From Pagrus major (taxonomy: Eukaryota > Chordata > Actinopteri > Spariformes > Sparidae): a DNA stretch of 64,000 nt. The notes under the pieces were generated by a model that had not been told where the DNA came from, ran no database searches, and saw nothing but the letters and a program-made list of their open reading frames with translations. This document shows positions 46,014 to 58,508 of this stretch, piece by piece. Numbering within the stretch: position 1 is the stretch's first letter; each line of letters opens with the position of its first letter. A program made the translations under genes and the position numbers. Location of the stretch: positions 3,465,423 through 3,529,422 of the forward strand of contig NC_133220.1 in the NCBI RefSeq assembly GCF_040436345.1, given 5' to 3'.

Positions 46014-49000
46014 TTGATGCAAAGTCCAGCTGAAACAGCAACAACAACTAAAAGGAGGCTGACAACTACAAAACCAATAACCCATCCAGCAGACCACCCT
46101 GAAACAGATACAAAGTGAGTGCATCAGTCAGAACGTCAGTGCAGATGATAAACAGCAGACTGGACCTCACAGCTCACACAGAACAACTAAAGGTGAGTCT
46201 GCTCCTGAAATCTGAACTTGTTTCACATGAAAACTCCACTGGGATGAATGTGAGCAGGAACAGTGATGTGAGCTCTGATCTCAGGTCCAGTTTCCTCCTG
46301 CTGGGCTCCACAGCTCAGAGGCTGCTTCTGGTTCTGGTCCCAGCAGTGAAGAAATAAATGGACTCAGTTACAGTCCATCACTTTGATCTGACAGTAAAAA
46401 CACAGGATCATCTGATAAAATATAAAACTTCTTCACAATACTTTTACTGATACTTTTACACTTTTACTCAAGTGGACTTTTACTTGTAACAGAGTATTTT
46501 TACTTTGTGTTTCTGCTACTTTCACTTCAGTAAAGTATCCGAGTACTTCTTCCACCACTGACTACTGTCCAGAAACATGAAGGTTAAAATCACTGTGAGC
46601 TTCTTGGTGCTGGTCGGCTCCACAGTTATTGGGCCTGATGGGAGCAGATCAACACATTCTCTTCCTGTCTGAGTGTCTTCATGGTGTTTGTTGTGTGATT
46701 CATGTGTAACTCGGCTGCTGTAACGCTGCAGTTTGTCACTGGGATTAATAAAGTCTCTCTCTAATCTCTCTAATCTAAACAGAGCTCACAGTGACGCCTC
46801 TCTGACGGCTTCACTCTGCTGTTGCTGTGCTTTCTGTCTCCAGGGCTGCAGACCTGTTGGGAGCTTCATCAGCAGCAGGGGACACACCTGGGCCTGATGT
46901 GCTCCATGTATAGAAATCCTTCAGAACATCTGCTCACACATCTTTGTGTCGGGGCTTTTGGTTTCCTTTGGTTTGTTTTTACAGCTCAACATCCACACAG
47001 CACATCTTCACTCATCCACTGCTGCACTACTGACTGCACTCACTCCTCCAGCTGTTTGTGAAACAACACGACTAGAACAGAATCTCACCTGGTTCTGGAG
47101 CTGCAACTCTGTGAAGATAACAAGACATGTAGTGAGACATCAGTTATAAAGAACAATTACAGGATTATAAATGAAACATGATGTTTCCTGTTCATCACTT
47201 CTCTGCTTGTACATGAGGATTACAGTGTGTTTAAGAAGCAGAGAAACATGAAGAACAGAGAAACAGAAACCTTAATTACACCTCGTTACATTGTTAGATA
47301 GAACAAGACGAGTAAAACTTCTCTAACTTCTCTTTAAAAATCAACTATTTACAACTAAAACACTTTTTCTGACTCACATCATGACAGAAACACATCAACA
47401 GTGAAGACTTTACAGCAGCTCCTGAACTTTTACACATTTGTTGTGCTTAAAAAAACATTAAAGGACGTCATGTGAACTTTGTTGTCTATTTACATTAAAG
47501 TAATAAAGAAAATGTGTTATGAAATGTGAAACACAGGGTCATTAAAAGCTTGTCCCCTTCTGTTAACAGGGCTCGGGTGTGGCCACTTTAATAGGAACAC
47601 CTGTACAATCTAAAGCAGGGCTGAGCAACATATACAATATATACTGTTGTCATGATGTGAGACTATATATTGTCTTAGATATTTGATATTCTCACATGGT
47701 GATATATCATAACTGTTGTCTGTTCCTGGTTTTAAAGGCTCATTACAGTAAAGTGACGTCATGTTCTGAACTCACCAGACTGTTCGACTTGTTCTGATAC
47801 TTTCTTTACCCACTGAGTCATTATATCCACATTAATGATGATTATTGATCAGAAATCTCATCGTGTTAATGTTTCGTGAAAGTAACAATCGTCATCCTTA
47901 TATAATACTGATGTCACAGTAGGGCCTGTTTGGTCAAACATATTGTGATATTTGATTTTGTGGCCCCGTCCTAACATTTATGAAGCGCTTTTGAGAAAAT
48001 TTCAATATATTGAGTTACATATCGTATATCAGGATGTGGCATAAAAATATTGTGATATAATTTTCAGGCCGTACCTCTCAGCTCTAATCTAAAGTAATCT
48101 AACACAACTGTTCTGTAACTTCAATAATCTTTAATTCTAGCAATATTATATAATCATAATGTTTAATGAATATTTAGTCAGAGTGAGTTAAAATGTGTGC
48201 TGATGTTTAATGACTCATGTTGTTATTATCACTCATCATAACTCATCATTTCAGATCGGTGTCATCATGTGTGAGACTCAGTTTGTGTGCTGTGATTCAT
48301 TTTAGTCTGGCGATGCAGAAATCTTTGTTCAATAACCACCTGTATGTACATTTAACTTGTCCAGGTGTGAACTCACAAACAGTCGGTGTAAAGGATTTAA
48401 ACAGTCAGCAGGCAGAAGAGGCAGCCTGTGCAGCTTCACTACAGGCCTGTGTGGCTCCCTGGTCATTTTAGTGAGATATTGTTTGCATTGTTAACTGGGT
48501 CAGCCCCTTCATTTTCTGATTAAATTTACCTGTGTAGACACACCTGGTCCCGGCCGGGCTGAAACAGTTACTACCTGACGCCAGTAGATGGCGGTAGCAA
48601 CTGAAAGCGTGGTGGTTGCTGCGGGCAACCGTTGTCGTGGTAACCGTTGTATCAAGTGCAGAGGAAGTCCAGCCGCAGCAGATACAGTGCAGCTGGTTTA
48701 CATCCGATTCTGGACACTAATAAGTGTGTGTTTATCTGTTTATGTCTGTTCAGACATCTGTTGTACATAATAAATCCCCCTTAACACCTGAAGTGGACGT
48801 CTAAAATTCAGTGTGTCACACCTGGTTTGTGGAAACTGTCTCTCAATTGGAAAGGAGCCACAAACTTCACAGAAAAGGAGGCTCAGAGTTCAGGACCACT
48901 TTCAGTCTGAGCTCCTCAGTGGACCTGAGCTGGTACCAACATCATTCTTTCATGTCACTGAGACAAAGATTTAGTGATGAAGATCCTGTGGCATCAGAAC

Positions 49001-52000
49001 CAGAAGCAGCACCAGTGTGACTTGAGGAGACAGAGCTCAGATGTGTTTCAGGACTAAGAGTTTCTCTCTCAGTGAACACAGTTTCTCTGATTAATTAACT
49101 AAATGAACACATGAATCAAGTGTATGTGCTCATATTGTAGTCATGTATCATCACAGTTGTACGTAGTCATATCCAACATAAAGAAGATAATGAATGATGT
49201 AAATGATCCTTAAAGGTGAATTCAGACTGAACACAAAAGTTGATTTTATTCCAGTTAATTTAACAGCTGGAGGGTTTTTACAGTGAATGTTTCAGCAGCA
49301 CAAACATGAACTCCACTTCTTCTTATTATTTCCATCAGAACACTTTTATCTGCTTTTTATATTTTAAGTCTCAGAGTTCCTTCAGTTTGAAACATTTTCA
49401 ACATCAACAGACTTTGAGCTGATTACCTGTGTGTTCAGTCTGAACTCGTTAAAACACACGGGTAATTCAAGTTGCTTCAATATTTAAAAACCACTGACCT
49501 GCCAAGTGCACATATATCTCAGAACCAATCTGATGGCTGATTGTCTCCTGCGTAGCTACACAGCTGTAGTTGTCAGCCTTCGTCACAGTTGTCTTGACAG
49601 TGATGTATGAACGACCTCCTCTTTCTGAGATCTGTGGCTTCTCAGCATTAAGAGTGTTGTTATCACTGTCCTTCCACTCTACTGTAGGAAGTGGATCACC
49701 ATGAGCTTCACACTGCAGCAGAGACCAGTCATTTGTTTCATCAATTATCTTGATATATGGCTCTGGAGCTGCACCTGTGAACATAATATGAACAACACAT
49801 TATAATATCGATGCACAACATATGTCAGCCTGATAAATTATCACATAACGCCAAATATGTTGTCCCTGGTGTGGATGTTTTTTATAGTTTCAGAGGAAGA
49901 CAACAAGATTGAAATTTGCAATACATGTTCTACCAGAGTTGACAGAGGAGGGAAAAAAAAGTTTTAACACAACAAATCTTATTAGAGAGAATTTATTTAA
50001 TTTATTTATTACTGGAGAACATTAAATCATCCATCTTTTCTCACACCTGAGTCTTTTACCCTCTGGTGTGCATTAACTTCCAAAGTCTTTTGTGATGTGA
50101 AATTATCAGCTATCTAATCGGTATCGGCCATGAGAAGAAAGTAATTATTGGTATCCACTGAAAAAAATCCATAATGTGCATCTCTAGAATAAAATGGACA
50201 ATTTCAGCATTAAAAATGTAAAATTGAGATTGAACTGAAAAAAAAAAAACTGTTTACAGGTAGAAGAGTAAAACACAGAGAACACAGTAATAGAAAAGCC
50301 TCCATTATTGTTTGAAAGTATGACATTTTTAACTTAATTTCTGCTACATTTTATGAGCTAAAATTCAAAAAATGAAAGACTGAATCTTCAAAGGTAAACA
50401 CACTTAATGTGTAATCAGGACTGAATAGTGTTGGTTAGAAATTGCTTTAAATATGTGTTCTGAATGCAAATTAATCATAAAATTTGATGAAAGGTGCTTT
50501 ACAGCCAACAGAAGGCTGTGATACATTTAACTGCCGTGTTTTTATATATTTTCATAGTTTAATTCTTTCAAACGAGGGTGGACTAAATATTAGAAACACC
50601 TCTCAGTATCTCAACACACTACACAGACATTACAGTTTAAAACTAACACAAACTACAGTCTCCAAACTGACAATAAGACTGAATCAACATCTCTGAACAG
50701 TTTCAACACAATCTGATCATTAAAACCTTCATGAAGATTAATTCCTGGTCTGTTTAATGAGACTGGTGAGTTTTATCTGTGTTACCTGATAAACTGGAAT
50801 ATTGAGTGTTTATAACTTTGAATGTGTTTTTGTCACTGAGATGATCAAAGCACAATATTTACAGTTTCTATTGACTGTCATTATAAATATAATATAAAGG
50901 CAGTTTTCAGTGTAAATCTTTAACACTGACACAAACTGAACAGATGTTGTTGTCTCCAGATGTGTAACACAGCAGAATGACACACAGAGGTTCAGCTCAA
51001 CAGATGTGAGTGTGTTGAATGATACTGAGGCCTGTGGAGCTGATGGCAGCCATTTTCTATCAATGAGAGCTGGAGAGTGACGTCATCAGAATCAGGACTC
51101 ACCTGGGATGTTTTCACCTGTTCTGTCTCTTAATGTTATAAGGTGCGGAGGATGCACGCGACCCGATATTTACGTGTAAAATTAATAAACAAACATAAAA
51201 CATATTTTCATGTTGACGACAGAAGTCAACACACACATATTACACCTCATCTGAAAGCTGACATGTTCGTTTTTATCAACACATTTAGGAACCTAAAATA
51301 AAGATTTACGACATCACAACAGCAGCGTCTCACTTTACGGCAGTAAACAGTTAGCTGCTTACTAGCTAGCCTGTGTAGCCGCAGTTAAAATGTGTTTATA
51401 GGTGTAAAAACAGACATTTATAGACGAACAGCGGCTCGTTTTAAAGACAAAAGTCCACCCGTTAAATCCAGCGCGTTTAAACGGAAGCGGAAGTCAAAAC
51501 CACCACAATAAAAGTCGATTGTGTCCCTCGTTTATTTTTAGCGCCGCTCGTCAAACTTTCCGAAAAACTTCATTTTAATCAATTTAAAGTATCGACAAAA
51601 GATTTGACCAATGATGTTCAGTATCTCTGAAATCAGTAAACGCCCCGGAACAAAACCAACCAATCAGCATCTTTCTACGACCTAAAGGGACGAACCTAAC
51701 GGGCTTTTAACTGCATCAGCCAATCACAGGACAGCATCTGTACCTCCGCGTCACATGTGTGTTATTGACAGCTGCTCTCATCCAATGGTAAGTCAGCACC
51801 GTGAAAACACTCTGAGTCAGCAGCCAATTAAATTACCTGTGTGACCATATATGGAAGTGACTGTTGTCGGACTTCCTGTGGTCGCGGGACACCCACATAA
51901 CAGAGAAACTTTATTGATCTGTTTAAGGAGACATGATTCAATGATAATAAATATGTAAATCTTTATTTAAACACTCACAACATCTTTTTATCGTCAACTT

Positions 52001-54808
52001 TAACACTGAGGGACATTTTCCAGCATCTTAAAGGGATTTATTATCATCATTTGGTAACTTTGGAGAAGTTTTAGAGAGCTCTGTGGACATCTGCTGGAGA
52101 TAATCTGTACTGCACTTTCTAAAATATCTCAGAGCCTCTTCTGTCTGTCAGCCTAAAATTTGGTTCAGACATTTTAGACAAGTTGATGGAGAGATCCTGT
52201 GAATTTCAGCCTGATGGCCCAGATTATAGCTTATTCATTTAATTTAAAACATGAAATGAAACAAACAAACAAAATAAAACTTTTACTTTTTCTCTGTTTA
52301 ATCATTTACCAGTTCAACTCTCTCTGAGCTTTAAATAAGATCAACACAGCTGATAAACCTCAGAGTGTTTGCTTTACAGTGATCTCTGGTGGACATGTAT
52401 CAGCTCCTCATGGTCTTTGTATTATACAGTTTAAAATGAGTAAATATTAAGAGGCAGAGACGCACAAAATCAAAATGAAACCCCAAGAGGTTAAGACTTG
52501 ATCTGAAAGGAAAAACAAACACATGTTAGATTGTTTTGAAACAGACAGGTAATACTGTGTAAAAGCCATATTTCATCTACTATAGACGGCTGAAATTTCA
52601 TTGCACAGAGAGACTTAATCTGCAGCGTGTCTCTGATATCTGCATGTTTGATACAGAGGTCATCTCTCCAGATGTGGCTGCAGCTCTGTGGGCTCGAGGC
52701 CCTGCCAGATGTGGATTCTGACCACAACAAAAGTCCATCTGGGACTCTTGAACCAGTCGCAGCAGTAAATGAGCGGACATCTTAAACTGTTTAATGAAAG
52801 CACTCACCAACAACAAGCTCAATGTAGAATGTTTGTATCGGCTGAAGACGTGGAAAAAAGCAGCTGTAGTTCCCGCTGTCGGCCATCTTTGTATTATGGA
52901 TCTTTATGGAGGCGTTGCCGTTCTTCAGTTGATCTTGAAAATGTGAGACTCGATCTATGAACTGCTGATGTTGACCTGAGAGGCCGTTATTGTGATGAGT
53001 GCCTGCATCATACATGAACACCTCCTTCTGACCATCTTTCTTCCAGTCAAACAGCTTTCTTGTGATGTCCTCCTTGGTACTGAGCGAACAGGGTAAAACA
53101 GCATCATCATCTTCTTTCACGACCACTCTGACACCTGGAAGATAAAAACATGTGTTACTCAGTATGTTAACATGCAGAGTCACCAGGAAACAAAGTCAGA
53201 TAACAACTTTACACACCACAACAATAACTCACACACCTGTTTCCTCTAACATAATAGTTTTGGTTGTGTCGTGCTTGTACTAATGTGGCACCCTGGTCAT
53301 TTTAGTGAGATATTGTTTGCATTGTTAACTGGGTCAGCCCCCTTCATTTTCTGATTAAATTTACCTGTGTAGACACACCTGGTCCCGGCCGGGCTGAAAC
53401 AGTTACTACCTTACGCCAGTAGATGGCGGTAGCAACTGATAGCGTGGTGGTTGCTGCTGGCAACCGTTGTCGTGGTAACCGTTGTATCAAGTAAATTTAA
53501 TTTATATAGCACTTTTCATAGATAAAATCACAAAGTGCTTTACAACAAGGATAAAATGCAATAGAATACAGAGATCACAACAAAAAACACACAATGGCAC
53601 AAATCCGGGCAGCTTCACAGAGGTCCCAGAACATCAACATCAGTAAAGAGCCTGTCTAGAAAGATTAAATTCCCTCTTAAAACCTTCAGTGGACTCTGTG
53701 CTACGTAAAGTCAATGGTAGTGCATTGCAGAGGCGAGGGGCAGAGGCCTGGAAAGAGCAGTCACCTCGTGTTTTAAAATGAGTGCAGGGACCGTCAAGAG
53801 TTTCTGATCTGATGACCTTAAAGAGCGTGAGGGAGAGTAGGTCTCAGTAGCTCTGTGATGTAGGAGGGAGCCTGGTCATGGAGGGCTCGAAAAGTAAGTA
53901 CTAAAATCTTAAAATGAATCCTAAAATTAATCGGTAACCAATGTAGGGAATATAAAATTGGGCTGATATGATCCCTTTTCTTGGATCCAGTTACGAGCCT
54001 TGCAGCTGCATTCTGCACAGTTTGAAGGCGATTTACAGCCTTTTTGTTAAAACACATAAAAAGAGCATTACAATAGTCAATGCGGGATGAAACAAAGGCA
54101 TAATTATAATCTCCGTTTCAGGTCTTGAAATCATGGACCTCAGTTTAGCGATATTCGGCAGATGATAGAAGCAGTTCTTCACCAACTGTTTACAGTGGTG
54201 GTCCAGAGACATGTCCTCGTCAAACACAACACCTAGGTTTCGTAAGCTCGGTTGGACAGAGACCTGACTGACCTAAATGCTGCTTTATGGGGGGAATGGC
54301 ACCATCAGGGGCAATAATCAGTGTTTCAGTTTTGGCATAGTTCAGTTCACCAGTGTAGCTAGTTTACATCCGATCCCGGACACTAATAAGTGTGTGTTTA
54401 AATGTTTATGTCTTTTCAGACATCTGTTGTACATAATAAATTCCCCTTAACACCTGAAGTGGACGTCTAAAATTCAGTGTGTTACAGTATACAGTAAGTA
54501 TATTTAAGCGTACAGTATAGTTAATTAGGTTTTTGTTATTGAGCTTTGTGTTGAATTTTACAAAATGTATTCAGCTGGAAACTCTTCAGCTTTATAACAC
54601 CAGGAGAAGTTGTAGTTTTATTCATGTCAGATCTGATTTATTGGACTGAATTCAAAGACACAACTAACCACCAAACTATCCTGTTCCTCAGCTGCAACAC
54701 ACGTTTTTTAACTTTGTAATTCAAATATGTTCACTGTACTTTCTAAGGACATCAGATTTAAGCTTCACCTCTCTCTCTCACACACACACACACTCTCTCA
54801 CACACACA

Positions 54809-54881
<73 letters not shown>

Positions 54882-55842
54882 TACACTTACACAAAATACA
54901 CACACACACACACACACTACACTTACACAAAATACACACACACAATGTTTAACTAATGATTAACTAATGATCTGACTTGGTAACTATTCAGTATCATGTT
55001 TCACACTGATTCATATATAACTCATGAATAAAGTGACTCTAACCCACAGATATTTATTTATGTATTAATGTATTTAATGTTTAATTGTTGAGGGACCAGT
55101 TTGTGTTAAACCTGCTGCACACTACAGCTTTTATAGCCGAAGCTAATCAGTAATGAACGTCACCATGAACTCATCATCAGCTGATGATTGATCGATAACG
55201 TGTCTCCCAGTCTGTCCTGTGGTAACTCATTATCTACTATATAGTTTATATGTAACTCATTAACGATCCAATAACTATCAAGTCCTTCCTGATGAAGATC
55301 TGCGCCACGTCTCTGTTTTATTGAGGGAACTACTTTAGTTCAAAGTGAACTGAACTTTAAGAGTCAAAGTCCAACAATCACAACATCCTGAAGGTTTCAT
55401 GTCTGCACGAGCGTTTCTGTGAAACCTGTGCGTGTCTGCAGCAGGATGGAGACGACGCACACGCACACGCACGCACTGACGCACGCACGCACACACACAG
55501 CAGTGATGACGACATCATTACAGAGCATTTCGAGATCAAAACTCAGCATCATCCAGCTGTAATTCTCCTGTAATCGATCCAATCAATACTATCGATGTGT
55601 GCTGATGATCAGGGTGCGTGTGTGACGTCACAGCGCCCTGAGCAGGTGTCTTGTACGCACTAAAGCAGGAAGCAGCTGATGAACATCCAGCATGTTTCCG
55701 CATTGTTCCGCTGCTCAGATGAAACAAAGTGAGAATTAAAAACTGTCAGTGAGTGATGATCAGTTTTCTTACCGTCTCCAGCAGCAGACGTTTCTCCAGA
55801 GCAGCTCAGCAGACAGAGACACACGAGAGGAAGAAGCTCCAT
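46014..55842 (-). CDS. Ig gene 2: inverted paralogue of Ig gene 1, probably damaged
   Basis: Exons seen: signal peptide 55773-55842 (MELLPLVCLCLLSCSGETSA), V-set 52808-53134, C-type Ig 49499-49774, micro-exon 47089-47106, TM from 46098 down into the gap (GFVVVSLLLVVVAVSAGLC). All are phase 1. The V exon keeps LPCSLS, LFDWKKD and MADSGNYSC; the C exon keeps LLQCEAHG, VEWKDS and NYSCVAT. The 13-codon linker exon of gene 1 is split here: its acceptor half is at about 52495-52512 and its donor half at about 51102-51130, with a 1.36-kb TTAA-flanked insertion between. Skipping the linker keeps the frame (phase 1 to phase 1), so a shorter protein could still be made. The tail exon is lost in the gap. 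Role: surface receptor or ligand of the B7/butyrophilin type, by family. Confidence 0.7.
46100..49060 (-). repeat. Arm of the large inverted duplication (mate of 4.93-8.1 kb)
   Basis: The reverse complement of this stretch follows Ig gene 1 introns closely, including the MITE at 47620-48085 and the antisense open frame at 48217-49020. It differs by a 371-bp LTR insertion at 48450 and a deletion of about 0.9 kb near 46650 (gene 1 positions about 6900-7550 are not found here). Confidence 0.7.
48450..48820 (+). mobile_element. Solo LTR-like element in an intron of Ig gene 2
   Basis: 371 bp with TGTGGC...GTCACA ends, flanked by CCTG on both sides and absent from the matching intron of Ig gene 1 (about 5145, acaggcctggtttg). 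It contains an AATAAA near its end and no genes. It is a fossil younger than the inverted duplication. Confidence 0.65.
49775..51101 (-). other. Intron of Ig gene 2
   Basis: AT-rich intron sequence between the linker and C-type exons. It corresponds only in part to gene 1; the MITE at 2990-3571 of gene 1 is not evident here. No exon seen. Confidence 0.5.
51134..52490. mobile_element. 1.36-kb TTAA-flanked insertion splitting the linker exon of Ig gene 2
   Basis: TTAA at 51130-51133 and 52491-52494 brackets sequence absent from gene 1, where the exon reads 'aagtcTTAAgagacag' once. One end reads CCTCTTGGGGTTTC inward, reminiscent of piggyBac ends; the other (TGTTATAAGGTGCGG) is not a clear inverted copy. 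No transposase frame is present. The interior has a GC-rich stretch with gene-start-like text around 51420-51560. It is probably a non-autonomous piggyBac-superfamily element. Confidence 0.6.
53284..54486 (+). mobile_element. Second copy of the 48450-type LTR, split by a LINE
   Basis: The left part 53284-53491 and right part 54358-54486 match the solo LTR at 48450-48820 (TGTGGCACCCTGG ... GTGTTACA). A LINE fragment replaces a short middle piece. Fossil in intron 1 of Ig gene 2. Confidence 0.6.
53492..54357 (-). mobile_element. L2-like LINE, 5'-truncated ORF2 C-terminus
   Basis: Minus-strand frames read LGV-type RT text (MFDEDMSLDHHCKQLVKNCF at 54227) and then NAAARLVTGSKKRDHISPIL, SLHWLPINFRIHFKIL and HDQAPSYITELL, the standard end of L2-clade ORF2s in fish. 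The two frames are not continuous. The 3' end has 'tttatatagcacttttcat' and 'aagtgctttaca'. Confidence 0.75.
54768..54945 (+). repeat. (CA)n/(CT)n microsatellite cluster
   Basis: Alternating CT and CA runs with two copies of 'actacacttacacaaaata'. Further CA/GCAC-rich runs are at 55450-55500 and 56272-56305. Confidence 0.95.
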
Positions 55843-55960
55843 AGTTGTGATGTCCTCTGAGGACTTCACCACACTGATGGTGTCTCTATATGACGGAGCT
55901 TCACACACTCCTCAACACCCTGACTGGTTCATCACAACCTGTTTCTGCTCCTCAGCCTGA
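55843..55960 (-). promoter_or_regulatory. 5' UTR and promoter region of Ig gene 2
   Basis: On the minus strand CGTCATATAGAGACACC (TATA-like) lies about 50 bp upstream of the ATG. The region from about 55735 to 55950 is nearly identical to 62475-62690 upstream of Ig gene 3, so both genes share the same promoter sequence. Confidence 0.5.
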
Positions 55961-57639
55961 AGCTAAGGCACTTCCGGTACTAATATTTCAGAATAAAAGC
56001 GCCATCACCAGGCCTGCAGCTGCCATCGCATTTTGTCTGGGTGTTGGCCACTGACAGGAGGGAAGTAACGAAGTACAAATACTTTGTTACTGTACTTGAG
56101 TAGATTTTTCAGGTGTCTGTACTTCACAAGAGTTTTTATTTTTCTGACAACTGTTGATCTCTTGATCATTTGATCTCTTATGCTCACGTGTTGACCACAG
56201 AAGATGTTTGACGAGAAACGGAAAATAGCAGCCTCCTTAAAAGAGGATGTGTCACTCATCATACCTGTCACGCACACACACACGCACACACACACACACA
56301 CACGCACCTGCACCGTCAGACCTTTCTGTGCCACACATCGAGGCTGGTTTAAGACAGTAGAGGGCGCCACAGTCTTGAAAATGGACGCTAAGATAAACAC
56401 CTCAGATTTCAGGTAAAGAGGGAAAACTTCTCTTTTTGTTTCTAACTTGTGGTTTAAATACTTGAATCCCAACTAACCCAGACAGACCGAGCAGGAACAG
56501 CAGCTGGGCTCGATGCTTCAGGAGGCTCCAACAGAGTCTGGATCTGAATACAGTCCAATGTATGATGAGTGGTGGATTTACAAATAACCCAGTTATCTAG
56601 TTAACTGGAGGATGTCCAAAGACTGAAGAGAAAGTCAGAGGAACACCTGGAAACACGGACATGATGATAAATAATGTACCGTCTTTTGTTGTGAAATGCA
56701 GTGATGGAAGGTAACTAAGTACATTTAAAAAGAAATGATGAGTCCAATAATCAGAGAAATGCTGAATATCAGTTCAGATAATTGGCCCGACTGATAATCG
56801 GTCGACCCACAGTGAACAGCTTATACTTAATGTTAATGTGAAAATATGCATGATTTACTTTTACTTGTAGTTTTGATATTTAAGTACATTTATTGCTAAA
56901 TATTATCTTCTATACTTACCTAGATTTAGATGCATACTTCTTTCTGCACATTGATACAGAAAGAAAATAGTTCCTACATGAAACTGTTCACAACAAGCTC
57001 TGTGGATCATCTTCAGTTACTGAGTCGTGTTTCTGTACAGAACAAATCTCGATGGATAAACATCAGAGTAAGACAATATATGTATATATATATATATATA
57101 AAATTTTGCGGTGGACTGTCCCTTTAAGTATGTAAAAGGTTCAATGTGTAATAATCAGCCACCTGATACTCAAACATATATATACTCTGACAAATTAGCT
57201 ATTTAGCACAGTTAGCCGTGCAGCTAGCGGTTCTATCCTGTATACACTCTTAACGTCTTAAAATCAAACCTGTTATTTCTCCACATTTTGATGATTTTTG
57301 AATGATTAAAACTAAAATTGTCACATATTGCACCTTTCAAAAAATATCAAAATAACTTTAATTTCTATTAAATATATTAATTCCAGCACTTTCAATAACC
57401 TGTGTCTATTTTCAAAAACTTTCAATGCCTTGATATTTTCCTTAAATTCTCAAACTTTAAAGCATTTCAAGGACACGTAGGAGCCTCGTCTTAGAAACGG
57501 ACCAACAGGGTCAAATCACTTTTATTCACTTCATGCACACTGAACACGCAGAACACAGAGCAGACAGTAAAAACAGTGTTAATGTTTTGTAACATGAACA
57601 CAAGTCACACTTGTGTAACCATTTCACAACTCTTCAGAC

Positions 57640-58100
57640 TTTATCTGGTCATCATGAAAGAAAAAGTTTGACATTTTATAAAAGTCTCCTGTTGAGAGTT
57701 AAATGAGCAGATTGATACCACGCTCACATCTGCCCTTACAGATGAGGCTACAGCCCTCAGCTGGTTAGCTTAGCATAAAGACTGGAAACAGGGGGAAACG
57801 GCTAGCCTGGCGCTGTCCACTGTAAAAAACACAAAGTGTACGACAACATTATGGGGTGCTCTGTGGACGGACTATCTTGCTTCTGTCCAGAGGTTTAAAA
57901 AAAAAAATCAGCGTTGGCGAAACTCAGCCGCCTTTTAGTCTCTCGTGCAGCGATGACCAGACCTCCAGATGGAGCCAGGCGAGCCGTTTCCACGTTTTTT
58001 CCAGTGTTTATGCTAAGCTAAGCTAAGCTAACTGTCTCCTGGTCTCATATTAAACACACAGACATGAGAGTGATGTCAATCTTCTCATTTCTAAATTTCC
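57640..58100. mobile_element. Widespread teleost interspersed repeat with inverted 'gcttagcataaag' motifs
   Basis: TTAGCTTAGCATAAAGACTG at 57767 and its near-complement TTTATGCTAAGCTAAG at 58005 flank the core. The text 'gaaacggctagcctggcgctgtcc' and 'acatgagagtgatgtcaatcttctc' is characteristic. Confidence 0.6.
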
Positions 58101-58474
58101 TAAAACATAAACTATTCTCTAAAAATACATAAGCAGCATTGTCTCACGAGAAAACAATTCTAATAGCACACAATATAAAAATGTAAAAAAAAATGTATCA
58201 GTTATTTTTAAACTTGTAACAGCATCATGGCACGCTTCAGATGAAGTCTGGTAGTTTTGTCTGAATGTAACAATATATCATCACATTGTCCCGGCACACT
58301 CTGCTGTAAACACACGTCTGTGACAGGAACACTGTTCAACGAGTCGCACCAACAGTTCAGATTACACACAAAAACAAGATCTGTTAACACGTCAGGGTCA
58401 CAGCTTCACATACATACATACCTACTGTGTGAAGCGTCCTTGGGTCTCCTGAAAGGTGCATTATAAATCCAAGC

Positions 58475-58476
<2 letters not shown>

Positions 58477-58508
<32 letters not shown>
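58477..58508 (+). repeat. (ATT)n microsatellite
   Basis: About ten TTA/ATT units. Confidence 0.95.

Noticed and set aside
52769-52960. Plus-strand frame opposite the V-set exon of Ig gene 2
   Set aside because: Shadow of the real minus-strand exon, which has the Ig cysteines and splice sites.
54727-54963. LSLSLSHTHTHT frame
   Set aside because: Translation of a CT/CA microsatellite.
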